A DNA stretch of 64,000 bases from SpSt-583 sp034434015 (GTDB taxonomy: Bacteria; Chloroflexota; Anaerolineae; Anaerolineales; UBA6663): NCBI GenBank assembly GCA_034434015.1, contig DAOUAB010000111.1:1-64000 (forward strand), in the 5' to 3' direction. The first letter of the stretch is position 1; every line of letters begins with the position of its first letter. The notes under the pieces were generated by a model. That model did not search any database and was not told where the DNA came from. It saw only the letters and a list, made by a program, of their open reading frames with translations. Shown here one piece after another: positions 32,769-41,632 of this stretch. The position numbers and the translations under genes are program-made.

Positions 32769-32871
32769 CCCGGGCGGCCGAGGCGTGGGCGCGTCCGGCC
32801 GGGAACTTTACCAACGGCCGGGGCGTCAGTTGAGTAAGGCACTTAAGACCACCTCGGAGGAGGGAGCCAGC

Positions 32872-33816
32872 ATGTTGAGGAAAACTTCGCTGTGGATCGT
32901 CCTGCTCGCTTTGGCGTTAGGCGCCTGCGCCCCCGCCGCGGCGCCGGCGCCGGAACCGGGCATGTTCGACCGCGGGGCCGAAGCTCAGTCCGGCTTCGGC
33001 GGATCGGCCGCGCCCGAAGCGGAGGCATTCTACGCGGCGCGTGACGCGGTGGCGCCGGCGGCCGCCCCGCTGGCCGGCAGCCCGGCCTCGGCCGGCGTCG
33101 ACCGGCTGGTGATCAAGAACGTCAGCCTGTCGCTGGTCGTCAAAGACCCGGCGGCGGCGGCGGACGCCGTGACGGCCCTGGCCGAGGGCCTGGGCGGGTT
33201 CGTGGTGAGCTCTAACGTCTACCAGGCCTCCGTGGACGCCGCCGGCAACAAGATTATGCAGGCCAACGTCTCCATCCGCGTCCCGGTCGAGCGCCTGAAC
33301 GAGGCGCTGGCGCAGTTGAAGGCCCTGTCGGTCACCGGCAAGGCCGAGAGCGAGAACGTCTCCGGCGAGGATGTGACGGCCCAATACACCGACCTGGAGA
33401 GCCAGTTGCGCAACCTCGAGGCGGCCGAGGCTCAACTGCAGGAGATCATGACCGGCGCCAGGCGGACCGAGGACGTGCTCGCCGTCTACAATCAGCTGGT
33501 CTCCGTCCGCGGCCAGATCGAACAGGTGAAAGGCCAGATGAAGTATTACCGCGAGTCGGCGGCCATGTCGCTGATCAGCGTCAGCCTGCTGCCGGACGCG
33601 CTCAGCCAGCCGATCGAGGTCGGCGGGTGGAAGGCCGAGGGCGTGGCCAAGGAAGCGCTGGAGGCGCTGCTGCGCGCCTTCCAGGGCATCGCCGGCGCCC
33701 TGATCTGGCTCGGGATTTTCGTCCTGCCGCTGGGGCTGCTGTTCGGGGTGCCGCTGTGGCTGATCGGGCGCGCGGCGCTGCGCCGGGCGCGCAAGCCGAA
33801 GACGACCACGGCCTGA
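32872..33816 (+). CDS. DUF4349 membrane lipoprotein
   Basis: Protein of 314 residues. The signal peptide ends in a lipobox LGAC (Cys at about 19), followed by an Ala/Pro-rich region. The DUF4349 domain (about 75-265) shows RLVIKNVSLSLVVKDPAA, GGFVVSSNVYQ, ISIRVPVERL-type strand and a coiled coil (YTDLESQLRNLEAAEAQLQE). One C-terminal transmembrane helix (about 275-300) is followed by a basic tail. The function is unknown; it may be an envelope protein. AGGAGGGAG precedes the ATG. Confidence 0.87.
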   Translation: MLRKTSLWIVLLALALGACAPAAAPAPEPGMFDRGAEAQSGFGGSAAPEAEAFYAARDAVAPAAAPLAGSPASAGVDRLVIKNVSLSLVVKDPAAAADAVTALAEGLGGFVVSSNVYQASVDAAGNKIMQANVSIRVPVERLNEALAQLKALSVTGKAESENVSGEDVTAQYTDLESQLRNLEAAEAQLQEIMTGARRTEDVLAVYNQLVSVRGQIEQVKGQMKYYRESAAMSLISVSLLPDALSQPIEVGGWKAEGVAKEALEALLRAFQGIAGALIWLGIFVLPLGLLFGVPLWLIGRAALRRARKPKTTTA

Positions 33817-33847
33817 TCCCGTCGCCAAGACGGGTCTCCTGAGGCAT

Positions 33848-33888
33848 GTGCGGGGCGCGGTGTCGGCCGGCCCCGCACGGCGTTTAAG
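33848..33888 (+). terminator. Hairpin between convergent genes
   Basis: GTGCGGGGC (33848-33856) pairs with GCCCCGCAC (33870-33878); only a short GTTT follows. Confidence 0.45.
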
Positions 33889-33919
33889 CGGACCGGGCCG
33901 CCGCCCGGCGCGGCCGTGA

Positions 33920-34672
<753 letters not shown>

Positions 34673-34694
34673 CGTGAACAACCCGGCCGGCCGG

Positions 34695-35885
34695 TCAGCG
34701 CGCGCCCACGCCCAGGGCGGCCTCCAGCCGCTGACTGATGGCGGACATGACGTAGCAGAAGAGGCCGTAAATCAGGGCCAGAAATAGGTAGACCTCGATC
34801 TGGCGCCCCAGGAACTGCGGCTGGGCCAGGACGGTCTTGGCGATGCCCATCAGGTCCAGCAGGCCGACGATGACGACCAGCGACGTATCCTTGAATAGCG
34901 CGATAAACTGGCCGACCAGGATCGGGATGACGGCGCGCAGGGCCTGGGGCAGGATGATCAGGCCCATCGTCTGGGCGCCGTTGAGGCCCAGGGCGCGGGC
35001 CGCCTCGGTCTGACCGCGCGGGATAGCCTGCAGGCCGCCGCGCACGTTCTCGGCCATGTAGGCGGCGCTGAACAGCACCACGCCCACCATGGCGCGCACC
35101 ACCCGGTCCACGGTGACATTCGGCGGCAGGAACAGCGGCAGCATGAGCTGTGACATGAACAACACGCTGATGAAAGGCACGCCGCGCACCAGCTCGATGA
35201 ACGTGACGCAGGCCGCCCGGATGATGGGCAGGCCCGACTGCCGGCCCAACGCCAGCAACACGCCGAGCGGGAACGAGAACACGATGCCCACCACCGTGAG
35301 CAGCGCCGTCAACAGCAGGCCGCCCCACAGGTTGCTGGGCACCACCGTCAGGAAAGTCCCGCCCAGGCCGCGGATGATCACGAGGATGAGGGGGAAATAC
35401 GCGATCCAGGCGACGACGGCGATCCGCCGCAGGCCCGGCGGCCCCCAGCGGCCCAGCGCATAGCTGAGCAGGCCGGCCAGGCCCGCCCCGCCGAGCGCGA
35501 GGCGGCTTTGCGCGCCAATCGGCAGCAGCGCCAGGGCGAAGGGCAGGACCGCCAGCAGGACGCCCAGCCCCCGCCGTCCGCGCACCCACACTCCCCAGGT
35601 CAAGCCGACCAGGGCCGCGGCCAGGCCCAGGCACAGCCAGACGCGCCAGAGCTCGTCGCGCGGGTATTGGCCGACCATGAAAAGCTGCAGGTTGGCGGCC
35701 ACCACGGCCCACTCGGCCTGCGTGAAGGCCCAGGCCAGCAGCGGGCGGGCCGCGGCGACGATCAACCCGGCCGCCGCGAACGTGAGCAGCGCGTTGTACC
35801 AGGTGCTGAACAGGTTCCGGCGCAGCCAGCCGAGCAGCGTGTAGCGCTCGGTGGGCGGCGGCAGGACGACGGCCTGAGGTGTCAT
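34695..35885 (-). CDS. aapM: General L-amino acid ABC transporter permease
   Basis: Permease of 396 residues with a long N-terminal multi-helix region (about 20-180) typical of AapM. The core has the HisMQ-type EAA loop QAIPRGQTEAARALGLNGAQ. It makes a heteromeric membrane channel with AapQ. Its ATG overlaps the aapQ stop by four bases (ATGA). Confidence 0.92.
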   Translation of the reverse strand: MTPQAVVLPPPTERYTLLGWLRRNLFSTWYNALLTFAAAGLIVAAARPLLAWAFTQAEWAVVAANLQLFMVGQYPRDELWRVWLCLGLAAALVGLTWGVWVRGRRGLGVLLAVLPFALALLPIGAQSRLALGGAGLAGLLSYALGRWGPPGLRRIAVVAWIAYFPLILVIIRGLGGTFLTVVPSNLWGGLLLTALLTVVGIVFSFPLGVLLALGRQSGLPIIRAACVTFIELVRGVPFISVLFMSQLMLPLFLPPNVTVDRVVRAMVGVVLFSAAYMAENVRGGLQAIPRGQTEAARALGLNGAQTMGLIILPQALRAVIPILVGQFIALFKDTSLVVIVGLLDLMGIAKTVLAQPQFLGRQIEVYLFLALIYGLFCYVMSAISQRLEAALGVGAR

Positions 35886-37072
35886 CGCTCCACCAGCCGC
35901 ACGCGGCGGTTGTACGCGTTCATAATCAGCGCGGTCAGCAGGCTCACGGCCAGGTACAGACTCATCACCACCGCGATCATCTCCACCGAGCGGCCCGTCT
36001 GGTTGACGATGGTGGACGAGATCGAGAACAGGTCCGGGTAGGCGATGGCGGCTGCCAGGGTCGAGTTCTTGGTCAGGTTAAGGTATTGGCTGGTGAGCGG
36101 CGGGATGATGACGCGCAGCGCCTGCGGCAGGATGACCAGGCGCAGAGTCTGCGCGCCGGTCAGCCCCAGCGCGCGCGCCGCCTCGGTCTGGCCGTGTGAG
36201 ACGGCCTGGATGCCGGCGCGGACCACCTCGCCGATGAAGGCGGCCGTGTAGATCACCAGGCCCAGCAGCAGGGCCATGAATTCCGGCGAGAGCACCCGGC
36301 CGCCGCGGAAGTTGAGGCCCTGGATGGCGGGCCGGTCCAGCGTGAGGGGCGGCTGCGGCAGCAGGAACCACCCGGCCAGCGCGGCCAGCAGGAAGACCAG
36401 CAGCCCCGCCGCGAGCGTGGGCTGCGGGCGGCCGCTGCGCCGGGCGCGGACGGCCAGGCCCAGGCCGGTGAGGACGGCCAGGACGAGGCCCGCCGCCAGG
36501 ACGGCCAGGTAGGCAGTGAAGGTGTCGGTCGGGATTCCCCACGGCAGCGCTACGCCGCGGTTGCTCAGGAAGATGGAGCCGGGCAGGGCCAGCGCTTCCC
36601 GGGCGCGCGGGAGTTTGAGGAAGATGCCCTGGTAGATGAAGACCAGCAGCACCAGCAGCGGGATGTTGCGCATGGCCTCGATGAACAGCCAGGCCAGGCG
36701 GTTGACCAGCACATTGGCCGAGAGGCGGGCCACGCCCACCAGCAGGCCGAGCAGGGTGGACAGGACAATGCCGAGCGCGCACACCAGCAGGGTGTTGAGC
36801 AGGCCCACCAGTAGCGCGCGGCCGAACGAGTCCGCGATGGTGTAACGGATCAGGGTCTCGCCGATGTCGAAGCCGGCGGCGTTGTCCAGGAAGTCGAAGC
36901 CGAGGGCGATGCCCTGCCGGCGCAGGGCGGCCAGCATGTTGCCGATGAGCAGGTAGCCGACCCAGGCGATGAGCGCCAGGAACAGCAACTGCGACGCAGC
37001 CTGGATCACGCGCTCGTCGCGCCAGAAGGAGCGCAGCGGCGCGGGGCGGGCCGGAGGCGATTCGGTCGCCAT
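35882..37072 (-). CDS. aapQ: General L-amino acid ABC transporter permease
   Basis: Permease of 396 residues. It starts cytosolic (MATESPPARPAPLRSFWRDE) and has eight or so helices, with the EAA loop AVSHGQTEAARALGLTGAQ. The extra periplasmic insertion between helices (about 165-265) is the AapQ feature. ATG 37072 was chosen by the family N-terminus; upstream sequence is a stem-loop. Confidence 0.92.
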   Translation of the reverse strand: MATESPPARPAPLRSFWRDERVIQAASQLLFLALIAWVGYLLIGNMLAALRRQGIALGFDFLDNAAGFDIGETLIRYTIADSFGRALLVGLLNTLLVCALGIVLSTLLGLLVGVARLSANVLVNRLAWLFIEAMRNIPLLVLLVFIYQGIFLKLPRAREALALPGSIFLSNRGVALPWGIPTDTFTAYLAVLAAGLVLAVLTGLGLAVRARRSGRPQPTLAAGLLVFLLAALAGWFLLPQPPLTLDRPAIQGLNFRGGRVLSPEFMALLLGLVIYTAAFIGEVVRAGIQAVSHGQTEAARALGLTGAQTLRLVILPQALRVIIPPLTSQYLNLTKNSTLAAAIAYPDLFSISSTIVNQTGRSVEMIAVVMSLYLAVSLLTALIMNAYNRRVRLVER

Positions 37073-37079
37073 GGGGCAG

Positions 37080-37110
37080 GGCAGGGACGACCCGCCGGGC
37101 CGTCCCTGCC
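37080..37110 (-). other. Intercistronic stem-loop between aapJ and aapQ
   Basis: GGCAGGGACG pairs with CGTCCCTGCC around an eleven-base GC-rich loop, and no T tract follows. Such hairpins after binding-protein genes often stabilise the upstream mRNA so that the binding protein is made in excess. Confidence 0.65.
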
Positions 37111-37122
37111 TGAAGGGTCGCT

Positions 37123-38271
37123 TTACCGGAAGGGCGGCGAATACAGCAGGCCGCCGTTGGTGTACAGGTTGTTGATCCCGCGCGGGATGGCGGTGAGCGT
37201 CCCCGGGCCCAGGTTGCGGTCGTAGATCTCGGCGTAATTGCCGACGGCCCTGATCACGTTCACGGCCCAATCCTTGCTCAGGCCAAGCTTGGCGCCCAGG
37301 TCGGTGTTCTCGTCCGCGCCCAGCAGGCGCCGGACCTCGGGCCGCGTGTCGCTGGCGACCGCGCTGTCCACGTTCCCGGAGGTGATCCCGAATTCCTCGG
37401 CCGCGAAGGTGGCGAACACCGTCCATTGCACGATGTCGAACCACTGGTCGTCGCCCTGACGCACCATCGGACCGAGCGGCTCCTTGGAGAGGGTCACATC
37501 CATGATGACGTGCTGGTCCGGGTCGGGCAGCACCGAGCGGCGCGAGACCAGGCCGGACTTGTCTGTGGTCACGGCGTCGCAGCGGCCCTCGGCATAGGCC
37601 GCGAAGGTGCCGTTGGCGTCCTCGAACACGGCCGGCGTGTAGCTGATGCCGCGGGCGGCCATCTGGTCTGCCAGATTCAGTTCGGTGGTGGTGCCGCGCT
37701 GCACGCAGATCGTGCCGCCGTCCAGGTCCTCCAGCGTGACGGCGCCCAGGCTGGCGGGCACCATCATGCCCTGGCCGTCATAGAACGTGGTGGCCACGAA
37801 GTTGCCGCCGTTGTCGGTGTCGCGCACGAGGGTCCAGGTGGTGTTGCGGATCAGGACGTCGATCTCGCCGGACTGCAGGGCCGGGAAGCGCTGCTCGGCA
37901 GTCACCGGGCGGTACTCGATCTTGCTGACGTCGTTGAAGATGGCGGCGGCCAGCGCCTTGCAGTAATCCACGTCGAAGCCGGTGTAGTTGCCGGCCGAGT
38001 CCACGAAGCCGAAGCCCGGGACCTGGTTGTTGACGCCGCAGATCAGCGTGCCGCGGTCGCGGACCCGCTTCAGGGTCTCGCCGAAGCCGACCCCCTGGGG
38101 GAGCGGGACTGCCGTCGGCGGAGGCGTCGTCGGGCCGCCCTCCACCGGGACCTCCACGAGGCGGGTCACTTCCACGACGCGGGTGACTTCCACAGTCTGG
38201 GGGGTCTGGTTGGCGCAGGCGGCCAGGGCCAACGCGGCGGCCAGCAGAATGATGGCAAGCTTACGGGACAT
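37123..38271 (-). CDS. aapJ: General L-amino acid ABC transporter substrate-binding lipoprotein
   Basis: Substrate-binding protein of 382 residues. A signal peptide ends in LAAC (lipobox). The linker has two VEVTR repeats (VEVTRVVEVTRLVEVPVEGG), a habit of Chloroflexota lipoproteins. The type-2 periplasmic binding fold starts at TLKRVRDRGTLICGVNNQVPGF and ends at GINNLYTNGGLLYSPPFR, as in AapJ. First gene of the operon; the promoter lies at 38403-38430. Confidence 0.93.
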   Translation of the reverse strand: MSRKLAIILLAAALALAACANQTPQTVEVTRVVEVTRLVEVPVEGGPTTPPPTAVPLPQGVGFGETLKRVRDRGTLICGVNNQVPGFGFVDSAGNYTGFDVDYCKALAAAIFNDVSKIEYRPVTAEQRFPALQSGEIDVLIRNTTWTLVRDTDNGGNFVATTFYDGQGMMVPASLGAVTLEDLDGGTICVQRGTTTELNLADQMAARGISYTPAVFEDANGTFAAYAEGRCDAVTTDKSGLVSRRSVLPDPDQHVIMDVTLSKEPLGPMVRQGDDQWFDIVQWTVFATFAAEEFGITSGNVDSAVASDTRPEVRRLLGADENTDLGAKLGLSKDWAVNVIRAVGNYAEIYDRNLGPGTLTAIPRGINNLYTNGGLLYSPPFR

Positions 38272-38402
38272 CGGTTCTCCTCCTGTGGCGTGATAGGGGG
38301 CAACAGTGGCGTGGACGGTTCGAGCGATCAGGCCTGTTGGTGGGCGACCTCTCCTCTCTGCCGAAGCCGATACGAATTAGCTGATTTGTCCGAGTGGGGC
38401 GT

Positions 38403-38430
38403 ATTATAGGGGATTGAGGGGAAATGACAA
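38403..38430 (-). promoter_or_regulatory. Promoter of the aap operon
   Basis: On the minus strand TTGTCA (38430-38425) and TATAAT (38408-38403) are separated by 16 bp. The start codon is 132 bases further on. Confidence 0.7.
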
Positions 38431-38439
38431 TGCGGACGG

Positions 38440-39225
38440 CTAGGCCGATGGCGGCCCGCCGATGGCGGCCCCGCCAATGGCGGCCCGCACCTGCCGCGCC
38501 AGCGCGCCGAACTCGGGGCTGTGCTCCATCTCCAGATGGCGCGGGCGCGGCAGCGGCACGTCGAGCGCCAGCTTCACGCGGCCGGGGCGCGGGGTGAGGA
38601 CCAGCACACGGTCGGCCAGCAGCAGCGCCTCGGCGATGGCGTGCGTGACCATGACGACCGTCGTCTTGCGCGCCTCCCAGATGCGCAGCAGTTCGGCGCT
38701 CAGCCGCTCGCGCGTCAGGGCGTCCAGCGCCCCGAACGGCTCATCCAGCAGCAGCACAGCCGGCGCCTGGATGAGCGCGCGCGCGATAGCCACCCGCTGC
38801 TCCATGCCTCCCGAGAGGTCGCCTGGCAGGCTGCTCTCGAAACCGGACAGGCCGACCAGCTCGACCAGGGCCAGGGCGCGCGCCCGGGCCTCGTCCGCCG
38901 GCGCGCCGTGTAATTCCAGCGGCAGCATGATGTTGGCCAGCACCGACCGCCAGGGCATCAGGTTGGCTTTCTGGAACACCAGGCCGATGTCGCGGCGCGG
39001 GCCGTCCAGGGGCTGGCCGCCCAGCAGCACCCGGCCGGCCGTGGGCCGCAGCAGGCCGGCCAGCAGCTTGAGCAGCGTGCTTTTGCCGCAGCCGGAGGGG
39101 CCGACCACGCACACGAACTCCTGCGGGCAGACGGACAGGTTGACCTGTTCCAGCGCCTGGAGGCCGCCGTCGGCGTTGGGGTAAACGTACGCGAGGTGTT
39201 CGGCGATGAGCAGCGGCGCGGACAC
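38440..39225 (-). CDS. ABC transporter ATPase of the FMN-riboswitch operon
   Basis: ATPase of 261 residues of the nitrate/taurine/HMP-importer type (SsuB/TauB/ThiZ-like). Walker A is GPSGCGKSTLLKLLAGLL, the signature LSGGMEQRVAIARALI (GGMEQ variant), Walker B LLLDEPFGALDALT and VTHAIAEALLLADRVLVL. GTG 39225 overlaps the last base of the upstream binding-protein stop (TAGTG), so translation is coupled. It is the energising subunit of the permease and binding protein upstream. Confidence 0.9.
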   Translation of the reverse strand: MSAPLLIAEHLAYVYPNADGGLQALEQVNLSVCPQEFVCVVGPSGCGKSTLLKLLAGLLRPTAGRVLLGGQPLDGPRRDIGLVFQKANLMPWRSVLANIMLPLELHGAPADEARARALALVELVGLSGFESSLPGDLSGGMEQRVAIARALIQAPAVLLLDEPFGALDALTRERLSAELLRIWEARKTTVVMVTHAIAEALLLADRVLVLTPRPGRVKLALDVPLPRPRHLEMEHSPEFGALARQVRAAIGGAAIGGPPSA

Positions 39226-40205
39226 TAGGGCACGAACTCGTTCGTGAAGGCCTGGCTCAGGTCGAGGGGGTGCGCCAGCAGGCCGGCGTCCAGCAGCGTG
39301 GTCTGCATATTTTCCCAGGCGGCGGCCTGCGTCAGCCCGATCCGGTCCGCCCGCCACAGGTCCAGCGTCGCGGCCAGCACCTGCTTCTCCACGGCGTCGT
39401 CTTTCAACGCCTCGACGTACTTTTTGGAAATGGCGTAGGCCTGCTCCGGGTCCGCCAGCGCGGCCTGGACGCCGCGCGTCATGGCGCGCACGAAGCGCCG
39501 GACGAGATCGGGCTCCCGGGCCACGGTGGCTTCATTGGTCAGGACGCCGTTGGCGGCCAGGGTAGCGTAGTCGCTCACCTGGATCACCGAGAGTTGCTGG
39601 CCCTGGGCGGCCAGCCGGATCGGCTCGTTGTTGGAGTACACCACGGCCGCGTCTACCTGCCCGGCCTCCAGGGCCGCGACCTGCTGGAAGCCGACGACTT
39701 CGAGCGTCACGTCCTCGGGCGACAGGCCGGCCGCCTCCAGCAGGGCCAGCAGCCCGATGTAACTGGCGCCCTCCAGGACCGGCACGCCGATTTTCTTGCC
39801 GCGCAGGTCGGACGGCGCGGCGATGCCGGCGCTGGCCCTGGCCACCACCGCCACCGGGAACTTCTGGAACCAGGCCATGACGTAGACGACGGGCAGCTCC
39901 TGGGCGCGCGCCAGGAGCACCTGCTCGCCCGAGACGAGCGCGAACGGCAGCTCGCCTGCGCCGACGAGCTGCACGCCGTTGGTCTCAAACGAATAGTCGA
40001 ACTCGATCTGCAGGCCCTCCTCGGCGAAATAGCCCTGATCGGCCGCGACGTACAGGCTGGCGTATTGCACGCTGGGGATGTAACCCATCGGCAGGCGGAT
40101 CTGGCGCAGCGCGGCGGGGGCCGTCGGCGAGGCCGGCGCGGCGACGGGGGCGCAGGCCGTCAGCCAGAAGAGCACAGCGAAACTCAGGCGCAAGAGACGG
40201 GACAT
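39225..40205 (-). CDS. ribY: NMT1/THI5-like ABC substrate-binding lipoprotein, probably flavin-specific
   Basis: Protein of 326 residues with a lipobox signal (FWLTAC, Cys 18). The NMT1/THI5-like periplasmic domain begins IRLPMGYIPSVQYASLYVAADQGYFAEEGL. The family carries aromatic nitrogen heterocycles such as pyrimidines. The operon lies behind an FMN riboswitch, so riboflavin or a lumazine-like precursor is the likeliest ligand, as for RibY. The name is inferred from context. Confidence 0.72.
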   Translation of the reverse strand: MSRLLRLSFAVLFWLTACAPVAAPASPTAPAALRQIRLPMGYIPSVQYASLYVAADQGYFAEEGLQIEFDYSFETNGVQLVGAGELPFALVSGEQVLLARAQELPVVYVMAWFQKFPVAVVARASAGIAAPSDLRGKKIGVPVLEGASYIGLLALLEAAGLSPEDVTLEVVGFQQVAALEAGQVDAAVVYSNNEPIRLAAQGQQLSVIQVSDYATLAANGVLTNEATVAREPDLVRRFVRAMTRGVQAALADPEQAYAISKKYVEALKDDAVEKQVLAATLDLWRADRIGLTQAAAWENMQTTLLDAGLLAHPLDLSQAFTNEFVP

Positions 40206-40264
40206 GGCAACTCCACAACGATCAAGGCGGAGAGACGGATGACGGCCCACGGCCCACCCAGCCC

Positions 40265-41080
40265 TCAGCGTTTCCAGCGCAGCAAGCGGCGCTCCAGCAG
40301 CGTGACGGCGCCATACAGGCCGAGGGCCAGGGCCACCAGCGCGCCGACGGCCACGAACACCAGGGCGGTATCGTACTGGCCGCGTCCCAGGTTCACCAGG
40401 AAGCCCAGCCCGCGGTCGGCGCCGACGAACTCGCCCACCACCGCGCCGACCACGGCCAGCGTGGCCCCGATCTTCAGGCCGCCGAACAGGACAGGCAGGG
40501 CGGCCGGCACCTCCAGCTTGACGAACGTCTGCCAGCGCGTGGCGTTCAGCGCGCGCATCAGGTCGCGCAGTTCGGGCGCCACCGAGCGCAGGCCGACAAC
40601 GGTGTTGACCAGCATCGGGAAGAACACGATCAGGGCGCAGACCACCACCTTGGACAGCAGGCCCGGCCCGAGCCAGAGGACGAGCAGCGGCGCGATGGCC
40701 ACCACCGGCACGGATTGCGAGGCGACGATGTACGGCGTCAGCGCGCGCTCCAGCGTCGGCGATTTGGCGATGACATAGCCCAGGACTGTGGCGACCGCCA
40801 GGCCGGCGCTCAACCCCGCGCCGACTTCCAGCAGCGTCACCTGGGTGTGGCGCCACAGCGTGCCGTCGCTCAGCAGGTCCAGGAGCCGCGCCCATACCCG
40901 GGCCGGCGGCGGCAGCAGGAAGGCCGGCAGCCCGCTGAAGCGGGCCACGGCCTCCCACAACAGCAGGGCGCCGGCGGCCGAGCCGAGGCCGGCCAGCCAC
41001 CGCCGGTTGAGCCGCGGACCGGTCCGCGCCGGCGGCGTGGGCGAGAGCGTGGAGGGGAAAGTGGTCTTGGTCACAGTCAT
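40265..41080 (-). CDS. ribX: ABC permease of the FMN-riboswitch operon, probable riboflavin importer
   Basis: Permease of 271 residues with about six helices, of the SsuC/TauC type. The EAA loop lies around LMRALNATRWQTFVKLEVPAALP. The first gene after the FMN riboswitch. Its ATG (41080) directly abuts the T run of a terminator hairpin, and no separate Shine-Dalgarno sequence is visible outside that stem. A RibXY-type flavin importer is the best reading; thiamine-precursor transport is the alternative. Confidence 0.72.
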   Translation of the reverse strand: MTVTKTTFPSTLSPTPPARTGPRLNRRWLAGLGSAAGALLLWEAVARFSGLPAFLLPPPARVWARLLDLLSDGTLWRHTQVTLLEVGAGLSAGLAVATVLGYVIAKSPTLERALTPYIVASQSVPVVAIAPLLVLWLGPGLLSKVVVCALIVFFPMLVNTVVGLRSVAPELRDLMRALNATRWQTFVKLEVPAALPVLFGGLKIGATLAVVGAVVGEFVGADRGLGFLVNLGRGQYDTALVFVAVGALVALALGLYGAVTLLERRLLRWKR

Positions 41081-41110
41081 AACAAAACCCCGAAGAGGGA
41101 CTCTTCGGGG
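41081..41110 (-). terminator. Terminator abutting the ribX start codon
   Basis: Minus-strand CCCCGAAGAG (41110-41101) pairs with CTCTTCGGGG (41097-41088) around TCC, then TTTTGTT and the ATG. The 5' arm is also complementary to the aptamer's first strand CTTCGGGG (41517-41510). Confidence 0.85.
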
Positions 41111-41193
41111 CGGTGAGCGCGCCAGCCGCGCGGCGGCGCCGTCAGCCGGCGCGCAGCGGCCTGAGCTGATCGCCGTGCGCGCGGGCCGGGTCC

Positions 41194-41237
41194 GAAAACA
41201 ACAACCCCGTTGACGTGATGTTCCACGGCCAACGGGG
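41194..41237 (-). terminator. Upstream terminator in the FMN riboswitch expression platform
   Basis: Minus-strand CCCCGTTG (41237-41230) pairs with CAACGGGG (41212-41205), extended inside by CGTG/CACG, then TTGTTGTTTTC. Confidence 0.75.
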
Positions 41238-41309
41238 CGGTCGCTCTACGGGCTGACAGCGAAAACGCAGAGCGTTTTCGCCGTAAACTGGCGCGCAGCG
41301 CCAGCGACA

Positions 41310-41518
41310 CCTTCTTTCAATCCCGACTATACGGTCGGCTCCGGATTTTCACCGGGATCATGCGGCCGGTCTGGCCGCTCGCGGGCTTGTGGGTGTGCGT
41401 CAGCACGCACCTTTACCGCCGATCGGGAATTGAGCCGGTTTCGCCTGTCTCACGACCGCGGCGCGCAGCGCCGCGATAAGGAACGCACAGCGCTCCGACT
41501 CTCACCCTGCCCCGAAGG
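41310..41518 (-). promoter_or_regulatory. FMN riboswitch (RFN element) with enlarged P2
   Basis: On the minus strand the conserved blocks appear in order: CCTTCGGGGCAGGGTG, CAATTCCCGATCGGCGGT, AAGCCCGCGAGC, ATCCCGGTGAAAATCCGGAG, CCGACCGTATAGTC and GAAAGAAGG. The first and last pair as P1 (CCTTC with GAAGG). Between GGGTG and CAATTCCC lies an insertion of about 70 nt (plus positions 41433-41503) with its own GC-rich hairpin. Flavin mononucleotide would bind and stop expression of the transporter. Confidence 0.95.
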
Positions 41519-41540
41519 TTATTGATATACAATTGCAGAC

Positions 41541-41570
41541 ATTATATCGCCCGTTCACCGGGCCAGTCAA
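41541..41570 (-). promoter_or_regulatory. Promoter of the FMN-riboswitch operon
   Basis: On the minus strand TTGACT (41570-41565) and TATAAT (41546-41541) have an 18-bp spacer. The predicted start near 41534 precedes the aptamer by about 16 nt. Confidence 0.75.
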
Positions 41571-41632
41571 TTGACGAACGTCCTCTCTTTTGTCCGTGCT
41601 GCCGACACCCCGTGAGCGCCCCCGGATCATCC

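Noticed and set aside
37123..37444. N-terminal extension of aapQ into aapJ
   Set aside because: The frame is open but the translation is low-complexity and overlaps a clear binding-protein gene; the ATG at 37072 fits the family.
41111..41309. Second gene or extra aptamer between the FMN element and ribX
   Set aside because: The interval holds only hairpins (CTGGCGCG/CGCGCCAG type, GCGAAAACG/CGTTTTCGC) and the upstream terminator; no second conserved aptamer was seen.
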